Positions 11,098 to 23,914 of a DNA stretch of 64,000 bases are shown here, one piece after another. Made by a program: the position numbers and the translations under genes. Location of the stretch: NCBI GenBank assembly GCA_026419785.1, contig JAODTK010005881.1, forward strand, positions 1-64,000, given 5' to 3'. This DNA comes from Sclerodactyla briareus. Lineage: Eukaryota; Echinodermata; Holothuroidea; Dendrochirotida; Sclerodactylidae. The notes beneath the pieces are model-generated. The model was not told where the DNA came from. It did no database searches and saw nothing but the letters and a program-made list of their open reading frames with translations. How positions within the stretch are numbered: the stretch's first letter is position 1; every line of letters starts with the position of its first letter.

Positions 11098-14000
11098 GCA
11101 TTAGTAATGTTGAGGGGTATCTCAACTAGTAAATCACTGATGAAACAAACCGAATTAGTCAACTGATTGGAATTAAAGTAGCAACCGTTGAGGTGACCAT
11201 GGCCCCCAGTTTTAAGGGAAGTTGACAGACGCAAAGATTGAGTTCAATATTACAACGCGGTGGAAATATGTAGTTTAATTCAAACACTACACAACATCTT
11301 TGATACGTGTTTGGTTATGTAGGAGTATGACACTCAAAGATGAACACACAGAACTTCTACTGTCTAATTTTACAATTTTTTTTCCCATTCAGTAACGTGG
11401 CGTACTTCGAGATATTTGTCTGGGGGGGGGTTGAGGTCGGGACCCAAGGGAAGTTCGCCCCTCTTTATAGCCTCACTATTGGCAAATAAAATGCAGGTTC
11501 TGAGGCCCCTAAGTCACTGTTTCAATATTTTATAAACATGGCACATGTGCACATGACGGGATGGGGGGCCCGAACCCCGAAACGTTGGGCCTACGCTTTT
11601 CATATGGGCAGAAATCGACCTAATTTGAAATTGGTGCAATAGATATTGTGCTGGCTCTTTGTCCTATGATTTTGCCATCTCACGCAATCGGATTCATCCT
11701 CCCCATATTTGCAACCCAAATACCTAATTTAACTTGAATTCGAATTTGACCTCCGTATATATCGTGCTGACAACTTTGCGAGGCTTGACTTCCCGACCTC
11801 GAATGACTCTGGCCTAACTTAAAAAACAACAGCGTTCCTCCAGAGCAATTTTACCTTGACTCCACATCACAAACTTGATAATTCATCCTCACATATGGCA
11901 ACCCATGAACCAAATGTGAACTCGGTACATGTAGTTATTGTACTATCACCGTGCCACATGCACACACGCGCGCAATATCTTTTTTTCTTCTGAGTCAGAG
12001 GAGGAACAAGTTCAAGTTCAAGTTTATTTTCTACTCCCCGTAATAATTTGTGTGTGGTCATAATCGGAACATATAACCGCCAACAGATATGTAACGTCAT
12101 CTTTAAAAAGCAATTAGAGGAAGTACAGGAACCAGAAATGAGTAGATACTTTTCTAGTCTGACACCGTCGTCTACAGGGTCATAGATGTTACATTAACAA
12201 CTGATCTCTATATAAAAAACACACACTCCAAGCAACACAGACATGTATGCCTCACTAATACACAAGGGGGACAGAACACCATGCGCACACACGCAAAACA
12301 AACTGCACAACACACCACCCAACACACACAAACATACCCCAAACACACACACCATATTCATGTCTGGTCATGGAAAAACAAAGAACAAACCCCCCCCAAA
12401 ACAGGAAGCAACGTGTGATTTGCATTTTCCAGTGGGGCAGGGAGACGGTCATGGCAAGTATTTTATGATCGATAAATAGATTCAGTTGTAGAGAAATTCT
12501 GTGCAATAGGTGATATCTGAGTTTTTTTTAAACGAGTTCAAAGTCGAACCGAAGTTTTATAGGCTAGTAGAGGAAGCGACGTTCCCCAATGGGCTCAGCT
12601 ATACGGATGCATTGGACGCCTTCACGAACAGTCCTACAATATGGTTGCCTCAGAGGAATGCCATAAAGAATGAATGAAATATTCATGGTTTGGAGTTTCT
12701 ATGGTAAAAAAATCGTGATACGTATCAGGAAGCATAGTGGAGGAATCTCATCATGGGAAAGATCTCAAAACACTGCGAGGAGGGTTGATCCCTTTCCCTT
12801 TGGAAAATTTGCTTCTGCAGAAGGCCTGAGATCGAAAAATAGCCGTTCCCCCTCCCGACGGAATATATTCATTGCATAGATATTTCAACATTTGTTTTTA
12901 TTCTTTGTACCTTGTTCTAACATTTGAAACCATTAGTCCTTCTAACCTAAATATAACGATTTTTTTTTTCTTGCGAAAATTCCCAAAATTGGCCCGACCA
13001 AAATAAGTTTCCCCTAAAATCATCATTGTGTGAGTACTTCTGGCTGATGTGCATGGGAAAAATAAGTTGTCAAATTTTTTGGGGTTTTTTTTTTGCCTTT
13101 TTACATGCTACAAAACTTGATAATCACGGTTTTGGAGACAGGGAATTCTTAAAAATAAAAATCTAAAAAAAAAATCTAAAAAAAATTGGTAAAAATGGAC
13201 CGGGTACTTATACAGTGGATAGTTCTAAACGGCCAAGGTTATGTACAGATTTGCTCCGAACTTAGCAAGGTGGGAAGTGCCATATGAAACACCCCACACC
13301 CCATCATTTGTGAGGTTCTAGATTGTTCATTGTTGAGATTTGTCAATTTACTTTGAGGAAATTCGACGAATCTATTACATCCGGAAACGGCGGGGGTGGG
13401 GGGGGGACGGAGCAAAGGCCGCCCATAGAAACTACACAGTAAATGCATTTTTTCGCCATGATTACTGGGAAAAAAGAAAGAGGGCATTCACCTCTAAATG
13501 GAGAGATTCTTCTTCTAGATATCGTTTTAACGACTGTTGTGGTTTTTCATCTGGGAATCCCCTCTATAGTGTTGGTCGATACAAGCTTTCCAAAGACATT
13601 GGCTTTGAGTATAGGGGGATCCCGCGGGCAAGGCAAAATTTTGCAATGGCTGATTGCGCCTCAGCTGGACACTCAAATCGGCTGAAATTCGGTCTGGGGT
13701 TTCTGCTGTATAATGTGAAAGTAGAAAGTATTCAAAAGTTCCTCCCATCACAGACTATGGCTTTAACCACACTCCTATGGGTGACCATGCAACGTTGCCA
13801 GGGGCCGTAGCGAGGGGTTTTTGGTTGGGTTGTGTGAGCGGTCCTGATTTTGCCCGCCACATCACGTAAATGGGTGGACTGTATGGGGGGGGGTCTTAGG
13901 GGATGGGGTGGGCTGACCATGGTTTGGGTGCTTGAAACGTCCTCAGATACAATCTGGGTGTGTAAAATTTGCATCGTTAGAAGTCCCTTAAGTTTTCGAT

Positions 14001-14285
14001 AATATTTTACGGCCGTCGACAGAAGTAGGATCGACTTGGATATCGAAAAACAAAAGGCCATACCGGTACCTTATATGGAAAGTAGATTATACAATCGAAT
14101 TTGGACTAAATGGAATCAAATTTTGTAGGCTGAACATTGGGTGAATGGAATAGGCGTGCCCACATGACTGACTGACGTGCGTGTATATAGGCTCAACCTG
14201 TTGAAATCAGTGGTGAAGGCAGGATTTAGGGGTGGAAAGGTGGGCATGTTATTGATCGAAATTCTGGGGGGGGGTTAAGGGAGGG
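11098..14285. other. Unassigned sequence with simple repeats
   Basis: No recognisable gene. It contains an AC-rich tract at about 12,215-12,355, which explains the overlapping ORFs there, and an A/T-homopolymer-rich stretch at 12,958-13,195. An ORF of 156 codons (13,340-13,810, plus) has no motif, overlaps minus-strand ORFs of similar quality, and starts in G-rich simple sequence, so I do not call it. Confidence 0.45.
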
Positions 14286-14313
14286 GTTTTTTTCTTTTTT
14301 TTTTTTTTTTTTT
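14286..14313. repeat. T homopolymer run
   Basis: A T-run with a single C interruption, immediately upstream of the inverted repeat copy at 14,335. It might be the tail of an inserted element, but no matching target-site duplication was found. Confidence 0.7.
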
Positions 14314-14334
14314 CCCTGCCTCAGGATTTTTTTA

Positions 14335-14700
14335 GCTGCGGGAGGATGGGAGGAGCAGCTCGACAAGTCAGCATGTCTCTCAGTCCGTTCGTTCGTTCGT
14401 TCGTTCGTCGTCGTTCGGCTCGTCCTTTGTCGTCACTTCTAAACCATACATGCGATCAGGTTGAAACTTGGTGGGTGGATGAAGATTGCTACCTGGCTAG
14501 CCTTAGCTACATTATGTTCGCATAGTGTTAGTAGATTTAAATAAATACAATTAATTACCCCTTTTCGAACTATTTTGAGATCTTCCTGTGCCAGGAAAGT
14601 TTGTACATTACTCAATTCCTTGCTGAAGCAGGGTTACCTTATCTATAGAAGGTCAGTTGCAAAATAGTTAGACATAAAACATATTTGTCCAGGGGGTGTG
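14335..14700 (+). repeat. Interspersed repeat with GTTC tetranucleotide core, copy 2
   Basis: Reverse-complement partner of 6225-6615. The (GTTC)n array is at 14,385-14,408, with GTCGTTCGGCTCGTC after it. The GGTTGAAACTTGGTGGGTGG, TAGCCTTAGCTAC and AGGGTTACCTTATCTATAG blocks then follow in the expected order. The two copies differ by many small indels, so they are old relative to each other. No coding potential. Confidence 0.8.
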
Positions 14701-15774
14701 TATTTTTTATTCATCGCAGCTCGCCGCAGCGTAAGAGTAGACCCCTGGCCTCACAGGAATTTGTTACATGCACATCTCGGTCCAATTCCTCAGTGGTGAC
14801 CTAGAACATAGAAATGGGGCCTGCGCCTCCCCCCCCCCACCCCCCACCAAATGCTGTTTGATGGTAACGTGTGAGTGGTTCAACTCTAATATGAGTGTCA
14901 ACAATGTTAGATATTTCATTTCTGTGGGGAAGTGGTTTCCACTGTTTCAACTGCACAGGCTTAGGCAGGGCACTGATAGCAAAATATTAGGCTAATGTGT
15001 AGACATGTTCCAAGTAATTCCTATGTTATGACAGATGTAAGGAGAGGTCAGTTGAATGTGAACAAACAATATAATTGTGAAATGGCGAAAAAAAAAAAGC
15101 AGTGTATTTGCCACGAGAGTTTTGCTGTCCGCAGCTACCCAAGACGTTCCGACTTGCACTGTTTGAGAACTCGGCATCTCACCAATTTGGGCAACAAAGG
15201 GTAAATTTCCGATCAAAAGACTCGCTACAAACTATAAAGCGCCATTGTCAAACCTCGGATTTTTGTAAACTGGAAAACAGAAAACGATAAAGAAGCCTCA
15301 GGTTCTCTTGTACCCTATTCAGACTCCTGTCTTCCTAATCCGCTCTTCACCTTGACTCCCGAGCAGGGGGCATAAATACGGGGGGTGTGGGGGTGTGACA
15401 CCCCCCCCCCTGGTAAAATGCAGAACGGTTCTGGGACAAAAGGTCGGTCTCAGCTCCGAGGTTAGTGAAATAATTAAGATCATAGCCATGGGGGGGATAC
15501 CCTAGATTTTCTAAACTAAGAGCCTGATGATGACTGTACCGAATACTCCGGCATCGAGGTGAGAGAGTTTCTCTAAGCTTAAACTAGTGAAGACGTTCTT
15601 ACGTTCTGTCATGGGCCATTGACACTGGTTGGTGAGCGAGGATCTCACAGATGGCATTGACCTTGGATGCAATTGTTCTGGACCGGTGGGCAGACTTGCC
15701 TAAGTTTGGTTGCCTTATCAGTGTTTGATTCGGATGCTCACCGATATGGAGGTAGGCCTCGGACGTAATAGGCG
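14701..15774. other. Unassigned sequence
   Basis: Contains C- and G-runs at about 14,830 and 15,380-15,412 and short ORFs without motifs (14,768-14,995; 14,995-15,204). No gene or repeat recognised. Confidence 0.45.
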
Positions 15775-16812
15775 CTTTTCCCCAATTATGTATGGGAAAG
15801 TAAGTGCATTGGGGGGGTTCCCCTAATTTGGCATGTCCAACTGCTATTTAAATCCGTTAGATTGGTCAATTAAATTAGATTGTATAGTGTATAGTTGCGA
15901 TGTGCATTCTGGAATTTCCTGGTAGTAAAGACAAAATTTGATTTAAAAATTTACTCGTTTCCACCCTCACATTGAAATCATTAAATTACGATATATCAAT
16001 ACCCACCTGTAAACTACATCGAAAAATCGGCGACAATACAGGGGCGGCACCAGCGGAGGCCGTGCCCCCTCCGTTGGGGAGCAAAGCGGAAAAAACGTCG
16101 GGGAGGGGAGAGTAAGAAAAAATAGGTGCGTTTGAGCAGTCCGAGGGGGCAGGAAATTGATTTAGTAACTATGATGGGCATATGTGCCAAGTTTCAGCCC
16201 CAACGGGACAATTATAAATATCGGTTATCAGCGCTGATCTTATGTAAGGACCATGATGTGAATGTTCAATCTCCTCAGTCTTCCATGTACCAGTCAGCAG
16301 TATGTGAACTTTAGGTTCAATCACTTCGAAAAATCCCGTGTCAAGTCATATACCAGGTAGTACAGCAATCTCGTTTTCTTAATAGATAACCAAATATGAG
16401 TGCACACGGTGATTCAACGAGATAGGACACACCGTTTTGGACAACATGATCTTACACAAGTTACGTAGTCGGGAAGAAAAATATGTTGGCAGAAATGAAC
16501 ATTTTTAATAGGTATTCATGCTAGAATATCGTACTCGGATAGCACCATTTGCGTCTGAGTGGGAATTTCAGGTTGCAAAAAATTCCAAAGGGGATGGGGG
16601 ACACCCCCTCACCTCGTAACAACCTCCCCCAGATCAGGTCTTACTCAACAAGATCATAACGAAGACGATGGCCACCCAATCGGGGACCAGAGCACCTTCA
16701 CAGATGCGCATGGCGCGCCCGCTTGGTACAATAACGATAATAAGAACCGGTCTCAAAACGATTCACAACCCCCTGGAAATTCTGTAATACGCCCCGTCCA
16801 GACCGAACCCGA
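15775..16812 (+). repeat. ~1.04-kb direct repeat, copy 1
   Basis: The whole segment reappears 1.3 kb downstream at 17,120-18,137. Landmarks in order are ATTATGTATG, CCTGGTAGTAA, ACCTGTAAACTA, ACAATACAGGGGCG, AAACGTCGGGGA, GGCAGGAAATTGATTTA, AGTTTCAGCCCC, CAGTCTTCCATGTACCAGT, TTTTTAATAGGTA and ATTCATGCTAGA. Spacing is nearly constant at 1.33-1.35 kb. There is no ORF shared between the copies, so it is a non-coding or long-dead repeat. An internal CAGGGGCGGCACCAG and a terminal CGCCCCTG recall hAT-type ends, but I found no target duplication. Confidence 0.75.
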
Positions 16813-17119
16813 CGCTCGCTTACGCCCCTGGTCTGTGCTTTAGAAAACAAGGCAACATGTAAACTATGGTTGAAGTGGCAAACTGACTACAATCCGGACA
16901 TTCGAGACTGATGAGATAAGTAATAACACTCTCCAGCACCCTCCAAGCAGCGCTGGACTGATGATGAGAATGCCTTCAGTTCACGAGGCAGTGACACTTG
17001 GCTCATGGCCACTAAATGTTTGTTTCTGCCCACACCCACTAGCCTCCACCAAAGGCCGATACGGGCGCGTTGAGATTTTGATGAAGAATGAAAGCCGCTC
17101 GTCAAATAGGGCCAGGCTT

Positions 17120-18137
17120 TTGCCAACATTATGTATGTGGATATATACGTAAGTTGCATGGGTTTGTGTTCCCCAATTTTCATGGCAATATGCATGTTCA
17201 AATCGTTACATTGTCAAAAATATAAATGTAGTGTATGTTACGAGTGCTTTGGATTCCTGGTAGTAAGACAAGATGTTAATTTGTTAAAAATGAAATCGTT
17301 TCCACCTCACATGAATAATAATTACGATATATTCGTGTACCTACCTGTAAACTAAATTCGAAAAATTGAGGTACAATACAGGGGCGCGCCGCCACGGGAG
17401 CAGCCCCCCCCCCCCCTCCCGACCCAGTCGGGGACCAAAGCGGAGAAACGTCGGGGAGAAAAAGAAAAGTAATGAAAAGAAAATCAAAAATAAGGTGCGT
17501 TGCGCAGTCACAGGATGGCAGGAAATTGATTTAACTATGATGGACGTGTGTGCAAAGTTTCAGCCCCATGTGACAATATTAATATCGGTATTCACGCTCT
17601 CTGGGCTAGCAAAAGACCCATGATTGATGCAATTCTCCGCAGTCTTCCATGTACCAGTATCATTATCTGAATTTAGTTCAAGACTTTGAAAAATACGTGT
17701 CAACAATCATATCCCGCGTACAACATCTAGTACAGTAATCTAAAGGCCATAACCAAATATGAGTGCACAGGTTATTCATGTAGCTAGTTTACAGAACGTT
17801 TTCAAACATTATCTTACACACAGTTTACGTCGTCGGGAAAAACAACCAAAAGAAAACGTTGTTGGCAGGAACACATAATATTTTTAATAGGTAATTCATG
17901 CTAGAGATCGTATAAGGCTTAGCATCCATTTTGCGTAGGAGGGTTTCAGGTTTGCAAAAATTCAAAGATCACCTAACAAAAACGATTGGTCACCCAGTCT
18001 GGGCCCAAGAGCATCCCCCACAAACCGCATGGCGCCGCCTATGGTTTACAATACGATAATAAGAACGGGCCAACGGGAAATCTTGTTCGGTCTCCAAAAA
18101 TGATCACACCCCCCTGGAATTCTATGTAATACGTATC
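17120..18137 (+). repeat. ~1.02-kb direct repeat, copy 2
   Basis: Collinear with 15,775-16,812 at low identity, with frequent one- to five-base gaps. About 300 bp of different sequence separates the copies. The C-run at about 17,406-17,417 corresponds to the GC-rich spot of copy 1. Neither copy starts with TG or ends with CA, and the spacer has no primer-binding site or polypurine tract, which argues against a short LTR element. Confidence 0.75.
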
Positions 18138-18170
18138 GCACCTGAGTGCTAGGGATGCCGGATTGGATTT

Positions 18171-18245
18171 CAGGTGGCTCCCAGGAACGGTGGAGTGCCC
18201 GCCTGCAATGCTACAGGTCTCTGTTCAAACATTGGTGTCGACAAT
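18171..18245 (+). mobile_element. tRNA-like SINE head (second family)
   Basis: The sequence follows the tRNA order: a GGTGGCTC start, an A-box-like GGTGGAGTGCCC, an anticodon-arm-like GCCTGCAATGC, and a B-box-like GTTCAAAC near 18,223-18,232. Several pairing positions are lost, so it is a tRNA-derived element or tRNA pseudogene. The sequence after it does not match the SINE at 1435. The assignment rests on the box spacing. Confidence 0.45.
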
Positions 18246-18513
18246 GATACCAATTCCAACCCCGATCCTTATCGTGTAAGAAACAAGTGGCTCCACGAGT
18301 AAAGCTGCACTAACGTCCGGTCGGAGGGGACGCTAAATGGCGGTCCCCAGAGCAGGAATTCTCAAACATCCCGTTAATGTCTGGACACTATTCGAGAAGA
18401 GGAAGGTGAGTCTTCGCCGGTGTTCATGGCACGAAACACACTGAAGAATCAGTGCGAATGTATAAATGTATAATAGTGGTGGAAAGAAAGTCCTGAATTG
18501 GATGTACACCAAA

Positions 18514-18550
18514 GTAGAAGAAGAAGAAGACGAAGATGAAGATGAAGATT
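18514..18550. repeat. GAA/GAT trinucleotide microsatellite
   Basis: Repeats of GAAGAA passing into GATGAA. On the minus strand it gives the serine run of a spurious ORF. Confidence 0.8.
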
Positions 18551-20559
18551 TGCGCAAGGGATGGGGTTGGGGCAGATCCAAACTAGTTGACTACAGATGT
18601 ATCCCAATGTATTAGTACTAATGGCTGAGTTAGGTTGTTTTGTTTTGTTTTATTTGTGCCCATATGTCCAAAACACAAAGTGTTACTAGAAAATATGAAG
18701 AACTATGTAGCGTACAGACGAAACAATAGATCAAGGAGCAACACCCATTAGGCCAAAAGCTGGGAAATTGCAATAGGGCACAAAGTCATCAAGCCGTCGA
18801 CATACCCTAACCTCACTACAGTACCCCACCCCATACCAGTAATTTCCTACATCCAGGTAGGCCTACACATGGGTAAAAATTATGCAATCATGCCAGTTCT
18901 GGAGGGGGTCTTAAACTGTTACAGTGTAGTATGGACTTACTAAACTAACTACTATAGTAATACTATAGGCCTAGGCCCATCTCGACTATAGGCAATGTGC
19001 GAAACACATTTCATAGAGGCACTTTGGGTTAGCAGTCACATGGAGCAAGCCAGAAAAAGAAAAATCCACACTTATTCCATCATTCGTGGGGTGTATCGCC
19101 AACAAATATGAATTGTACTTGTTTATTCTATTCACATAAACATTGCAAAAAATTCTGATTGTGAATCCAATTTTCAACTCAAATCAATCAATTGATTGTG
19201 TTTTTGTGACTCACATGTGTTCCACGGAAGGCCTTAGCATTCTTGTTCTTTCGTATTGTTGTGATGTTACATATTAGCTAATATCCGTATAATATACATT
19301 AGCATCACGGCGGTGTCCCACTTGAGGACCGTATGCGCAATCATCGGGGTCTCCCGGGCCGGAAAGGTTGTGACATCTGGAATGACGTCGCAACGTCATT
19401 GATACGCTATTAATGTCGCACACCACTACATCATGGTAGGCTGGTGTTCAGGAATCGGAAAAACGCCTCATTGAGTGTCATTTGGTCCGAAACACAGCCT
19501 ACCAAGACCATGGTAAAGCGTAAGGCAGGTTTTCATGGAATCCTTATTGAGCCAAAAACCAAAAGGAATGCTTCACATTGTATGATTCTCTTTTGGCCGT
19601 GCCTTTGATTAACGCTGTAGTATTGTGCACGTAGAAATACCATTTAGTATTTATTATTATATTATTAATATGAATTATATTATGATTATTATTATGTATA
19701 TTATATTATTATTATTGTATTATATTATTATCATTATTATTGACCCCATCGGGGGTCTTATTCTCTTTGGGATGTGGGGGCTCCAGAGTCTTTCATAAAG
19801 GTTTTGTCCTCCTGACCTATTTCAATATAGATAGATGAACTGCTATTTCATTGAGAGGCTTCTTTGAGGAATTCATCAGAAATGTGAACTGCTTCCCGGA
19901 GGGACCTGAGAGAGGTAGCCTAGGGCACATTAGGTATTGTGTACATTATAAAGGTTCCTACTTTTTCTTTAATTTAGCAATAAAACGACTATTTGATTAA
20001 ATGAAAGAAATGATTGAGTTGCCCCGAATAATGCAAGTAGGTGGAATAAACCCACAAACAGGGCAGATTAAGCGAGGGCTCAGGGCCTATTATCCCTCGA
20101 TACTCCCAAAATAGCCAACCAAAAATGAGAGCCATGAGGCAATTGTTTCCGACTCCATATAGTTGTGTGGGAAGATCATCTTGAAGGCAAAGTTCACTAA
20201 TTACACAAAAAGAGCCCCCAGTGAGCAATATATTAATTCCTGCTTCTGCCCCCACATGGAAAAAAATGTCTTTAATCCATATATTTGTCTCTCTCCAAAA
20301 CTGTCCAATACATTTCAACAAAAACACAAAACTTTGGTTGGCATAATAGGGTTCATGTATAAGTCCTGTTTATACTGTACATATTTCATGTACAGTAATC
20401 GTACGTATTTGTATGCACGAAAAAGAATGAATTAATACATAAAAATAAATAACATAGGCTTGAAGCAAACATATAAAGAGAATGCCAGCTCACTCTTTTG
20501 TTAGTAAAAACTGATATAAAAATGGTAACATACTTTATGTCCTGTTTATTAGGTGAAGA
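18551..20559. other. Unassigned sequence with (TTA)n tract
   Basis: No gene recognised. A degenerate (ATT)n array lies at about 19,650-19,742. Such tails end CR1/L2-type LINEs, but no LINE protein or tail motif is visible upstream. Minus-strand ORF 19,989-20,327 (112 codons) has no motif. Confidence 0.45.
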
Positions 20560-20850
20560 TACATTCAAGGGAGAGATGGTGACCAAGTCTACTAGGACTC
20601 TTCTCTACCATGGCGGACACGAGCTGAAGGAATAAGAAGGGCAGGGCTTTGTCCTCAATTACATAGCCAGGAGCACGAAAATATTCGTGAGACACAGTAA
20701 CAAGTAATGTTATGGGAGGAATGTTGTTGTGTTCAAACTGAAGGATGATCAAGCAAGATGTGTCATGCAGTTCATCGATGCAGCATGATGACACCCCCAC
20801 TACCTGGACAAAGTGAGCCTTTGTGGTCATTGCAATAGAAAACATGTGGG
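20560..20850 (+). pseudogene. Possible LINE endonuclease fragment
   Basis: A plus-strand frame with one stop reads TLLYHGGHELKE then GQGFVLNYIARSTKIF. This resembles the segment of RTE/CR1-type endonucleases where an LxxxGVGFxLN core precedes the N-terminal strands of the nuclease. The MGDFN and SDH motifs were not found downstream. The opposite strand has a longer open frame (20,549-20,845) without any motif. The call is weak. Confidence 0.25.
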
Positions 20851-21439
20851 TTCGGAATCATTGAACCTTTGCTGGGGTATACTTGACTTGGTGGTCACTG
20901 AAGTGTGACTGAGGGGTTGTCATTCTTAGGCACTTGTTCCCATTTGTATAAGCAGAGTATGGGCACCTGGTCTATGAATGGTTACTATGGAAACATGTCA
21001 TGATTTTCCTGAGTTGTCAGCTGGTCGACCCACCTAAGTGCAATGACTGAACTTGTCCGGGTAGGCAATTGGCCAGTTGCAATTAGTGTAGATGTCATTT
21101 ATTATCTGCCTGGAAGCTTAGACAGTGAGAACTCAAATCATTTCTGTTTCTGATCGTGTTCAGACAGTTTGGGCATGTTTAAAGTAACACGTCCTGCTGG
21201 TTTTTCCAGTCATTGGGAAATATGTTTTGAGATCGGGCACTAACACACGAATATAACTGCAGTGCATATAGTCTCTCAATACGTATACACCTATATCGTG
21301 AGTTATTTTCCTAACCGTTTGAAAGGAAGAAAAACACTACAACTACCCTACTCACTGAACTCTCAGTTATATTCCTCCGTCATCAATTCGGTGAGAATAT
21401 TCCTCTGAGAGATTACTACGCTTTCAAATTTTATGTGAA
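20851..21439. other. Unassigned sequence
   Basis: No ORF of note and no repeat recognised. Confidence 0.4.
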
Positions 21440-22195
21440 AAGGGATGTTAAAAAAAATCATGGTCCTATCCCATATTAAACTCACTGGTATTGTTCTAGC
21501 ATTAAAACACACCGCCTTTCTAGTATTGAACTCACTAGTCTGTCTGTTAGAACTCACTGGTCTATCTTGTATTAGAATCACTGGCCTGTCTGATATAATC
21601 ACTGGTCCTATTGGTATTAACACACTGTCCTTTTTTCAGCAGTTTATAACTCATTGATCTGTCTAGTATTGACCTACTGGTCTGTTTAGTATTAATCACT
21701 AGTCCTTGTTAGTATTAAAACTTAAATGAGCTGGATGTTTTCTAGCGTTGAACTACTGATCCCAAATTTAGGCGTTAAACTCACTTGGTCCGTCTGGTAT
21801 TAAACGTTATCTCGGTCCTGGTTCTGGCATAAACTCACTGGTCCTGTCTATTATAAACTTTAATGGTCCTGTTTCTAGCAATTAAACGCAATCGTCTACT
21901 ATTAAACTTGCCGGTCCTGTTTCTAGCAATTAAACCAATAGTCCTGTCTAGTTTTTAAACTGGCTGGTTTCCTGTTTCTAGCATTAAACTCAATAGTCCT
22001 GTCTAGTATTAACCTTGCTGGTCCCGTTTCGGCATTAAAAACTCACTGGTCCTGTCTGTATCAAACTTACTGGTCCTGTTTGGCTTTGAACTCAATAGTC
22101 CTGTCTAGTATAAAAACTTTATGGTCTGTTTCTAGCATTGACTCAATGTAATGTCTAGTATAAACTTAAGGTCATGTTTCTAGCTTAAACACAAT
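21440..22195. repeat. ~25-bp minisatellite with two alternating unit types
   Basis: About thirty degenerate units of the form CTCACTGGTCCTGTCTAG followed by TATTAAA. Units ending in CTGTCTAGTATTAAA alternate with units carrying CTGTTTCTAGCATTAAA, most regularly from about 21,840 to 22,190, giving a ~50-bp higher-order period. One-base gaps are frequent. ORFs through it on both strands are by-products of the repeat. Confidence 0.85.
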
Positions 22196-23859
22196 GGTTA
22201 CTTGTCCCCAGCGCTCTGGAGTACTCAAGTATAACCCTGTGACCCAGTTGATCTACAGCGGCCTTTGAGGAGTACTGTGGAGTAGGTGTGGTCGGCAGCC
22301 CAGAGGACATTGAGGATGTGGTGAGGACATGTCATTCTTTTTCAGTGTCATGCAGGGGACTGGTTGTGATGGAGATCTTAATACAAGACTAAGCATGAAA
22401 ATTCCCTTTTCGGCTATTCTGGTTGTTGATGGGATTGTGTTCTTTTCTTCTCAGGAGAATTCTCAAGGGAATTTTACTCTCTGTTCCTCACAGGATTTCA
22501 CACTGGCATATTCTAATTGAGGAGGCATGCTACACGAGAGAAGAACAAAAAAATATATATTGCCTATGTGGGACTTATTATTCCGCATGGCACAAATACC
22601 TGTAGCCAAATCTGGCTTGCATGTGACTGAGTTTTCTTTGTCCCCCCTACTGTTTTATCAATAAGTAATCTACAAGTCTACTTTTATATCTTGTACCATA
22701 AGGTCCGAGAAGGGATCTGGCTCCTGGCTCCCAGAAGAAAAATGTTGTAGGTTATGGTCGCGCAAACACACGTGAGTTTTTAACATTCAGGTATACCTAA
22801 CTGGTCAATCTCTCCTCTGGACTCGGCAGTTTGGTAGCTCGATATTTGGGTCTGCATACGTGATATAAGAGCCTAATACACTTAAATTCGTTGTAATTTC
22901 ACGTCCGAGTTGTTGTTGGTGTTTAATGTTGTTATCTTTGTCACAGGTAGAGGATGTCATCGCAAAACATAAGGATTGTCTGTCCAGAGAGGTCATTATA
23001 GCAGGGGGATGATCATGGGTAGGTACGGACCCCTGTATATAATCATTTTCCCAACGCACAAGTAGTGGATATATGTTTTAAGCAATGACCTTCCCGGAAA
23101 ATGTCTGCTTTAAACCGAGATTTGACCATATTCTGGTTTTCAAAAGTGGGCATCTCCACAAGACTGGTCTAACTAATTGGATGATTTTTATAACATCTTT
23201 AGGTCTTTCAGATTCCCAGGTCCCCGGGCACTTATTGAATGTAGACTACATAGGTCCTGACAAAACTGGAACCTTTATAGCAATATTGTGCACATTTTGG
23301 CAATTTTCAATCCCTGTCGTATTTTTAATAAAACTTTGATAGTCGTGGTAAAATTGGTCCTTCTAGCATTGGAAGCCATTGTTAAGTGCACATAGGTTAT
23401 TGGAAGTCATAATGTGGAATTCCAACAGATGTATGCAGTCGTAAGCAGCCTCCTCCCATCACTTGTGGGCTATACCGCTTCTATTTCAGGAATAATGTTT
23501 GTTTCCGCATACTGCTTACTTCCCGCTAATGCCCTCCTTGCTTTCCTAAGCCTGGGTGCATAGTACCAATCCCTATGATTCAAGAAAATATCTTCAGAGC
23601 AGTTTAGACACTCCAATTCAAAATTGGCTCATAGATTACCACTAGATGACTAGACAAAATAAGGTTTTTAACTTTTCTTGTCTTCACAATATCCTCCCAA
23701 CTGATGCAATCCTATCTCAGTCCCATTACATTCCCTGTTTCTTTCGCTTCCCAGGTAGGTGAGAAGCAGTTTGAGTGGGCAGATAGGTAAGGCATGCAAG
23801 AGCGAGGTCGCATGCAGGTATTGATCTTGCTCGACCAAAGACTGCCTTGCCGATCTGGG
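22196..23859. other. Unassigned sequence
   Basis: Only ORFs under 90 codons without motifs. No repeat shared with the rest of the window was noticed. Confidence 0.4.
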
Positions 23860-23914
23860 ACCCCCCCCCCCCCCCCCCCCACCCACGAAGCCCCCAAAAA
23901 AAAAAAAAAAAAAA
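23860..23914. repeat. Adjacent C-run and A-run
   Basis: About twenty C bases, then ACCCACGAAGCCCCC, then about nineteen A bases. The A-run could be a retroposon tail, but nothing upstream identifies the element. Confidence 0.75.

Noticed and set aside
13340..13810. 156-codon ORF as a gene
   Set aside because: Starts next to a G-rich run, lacks a motif and is mirrored by minus-strand ORFs.
15775..18137. Short LTR retrotransposon with ~1-kb LTRs
   Set aside because: The ~300-bp spacer lacks a primer-binding site and a polypurine tract, and the repeats do not have TG...CA ends.
21440..22195. CRISPR-like repeats
   Set aside because: Period of ~25 bp without unique spacers; head-to-tail minisatellite.
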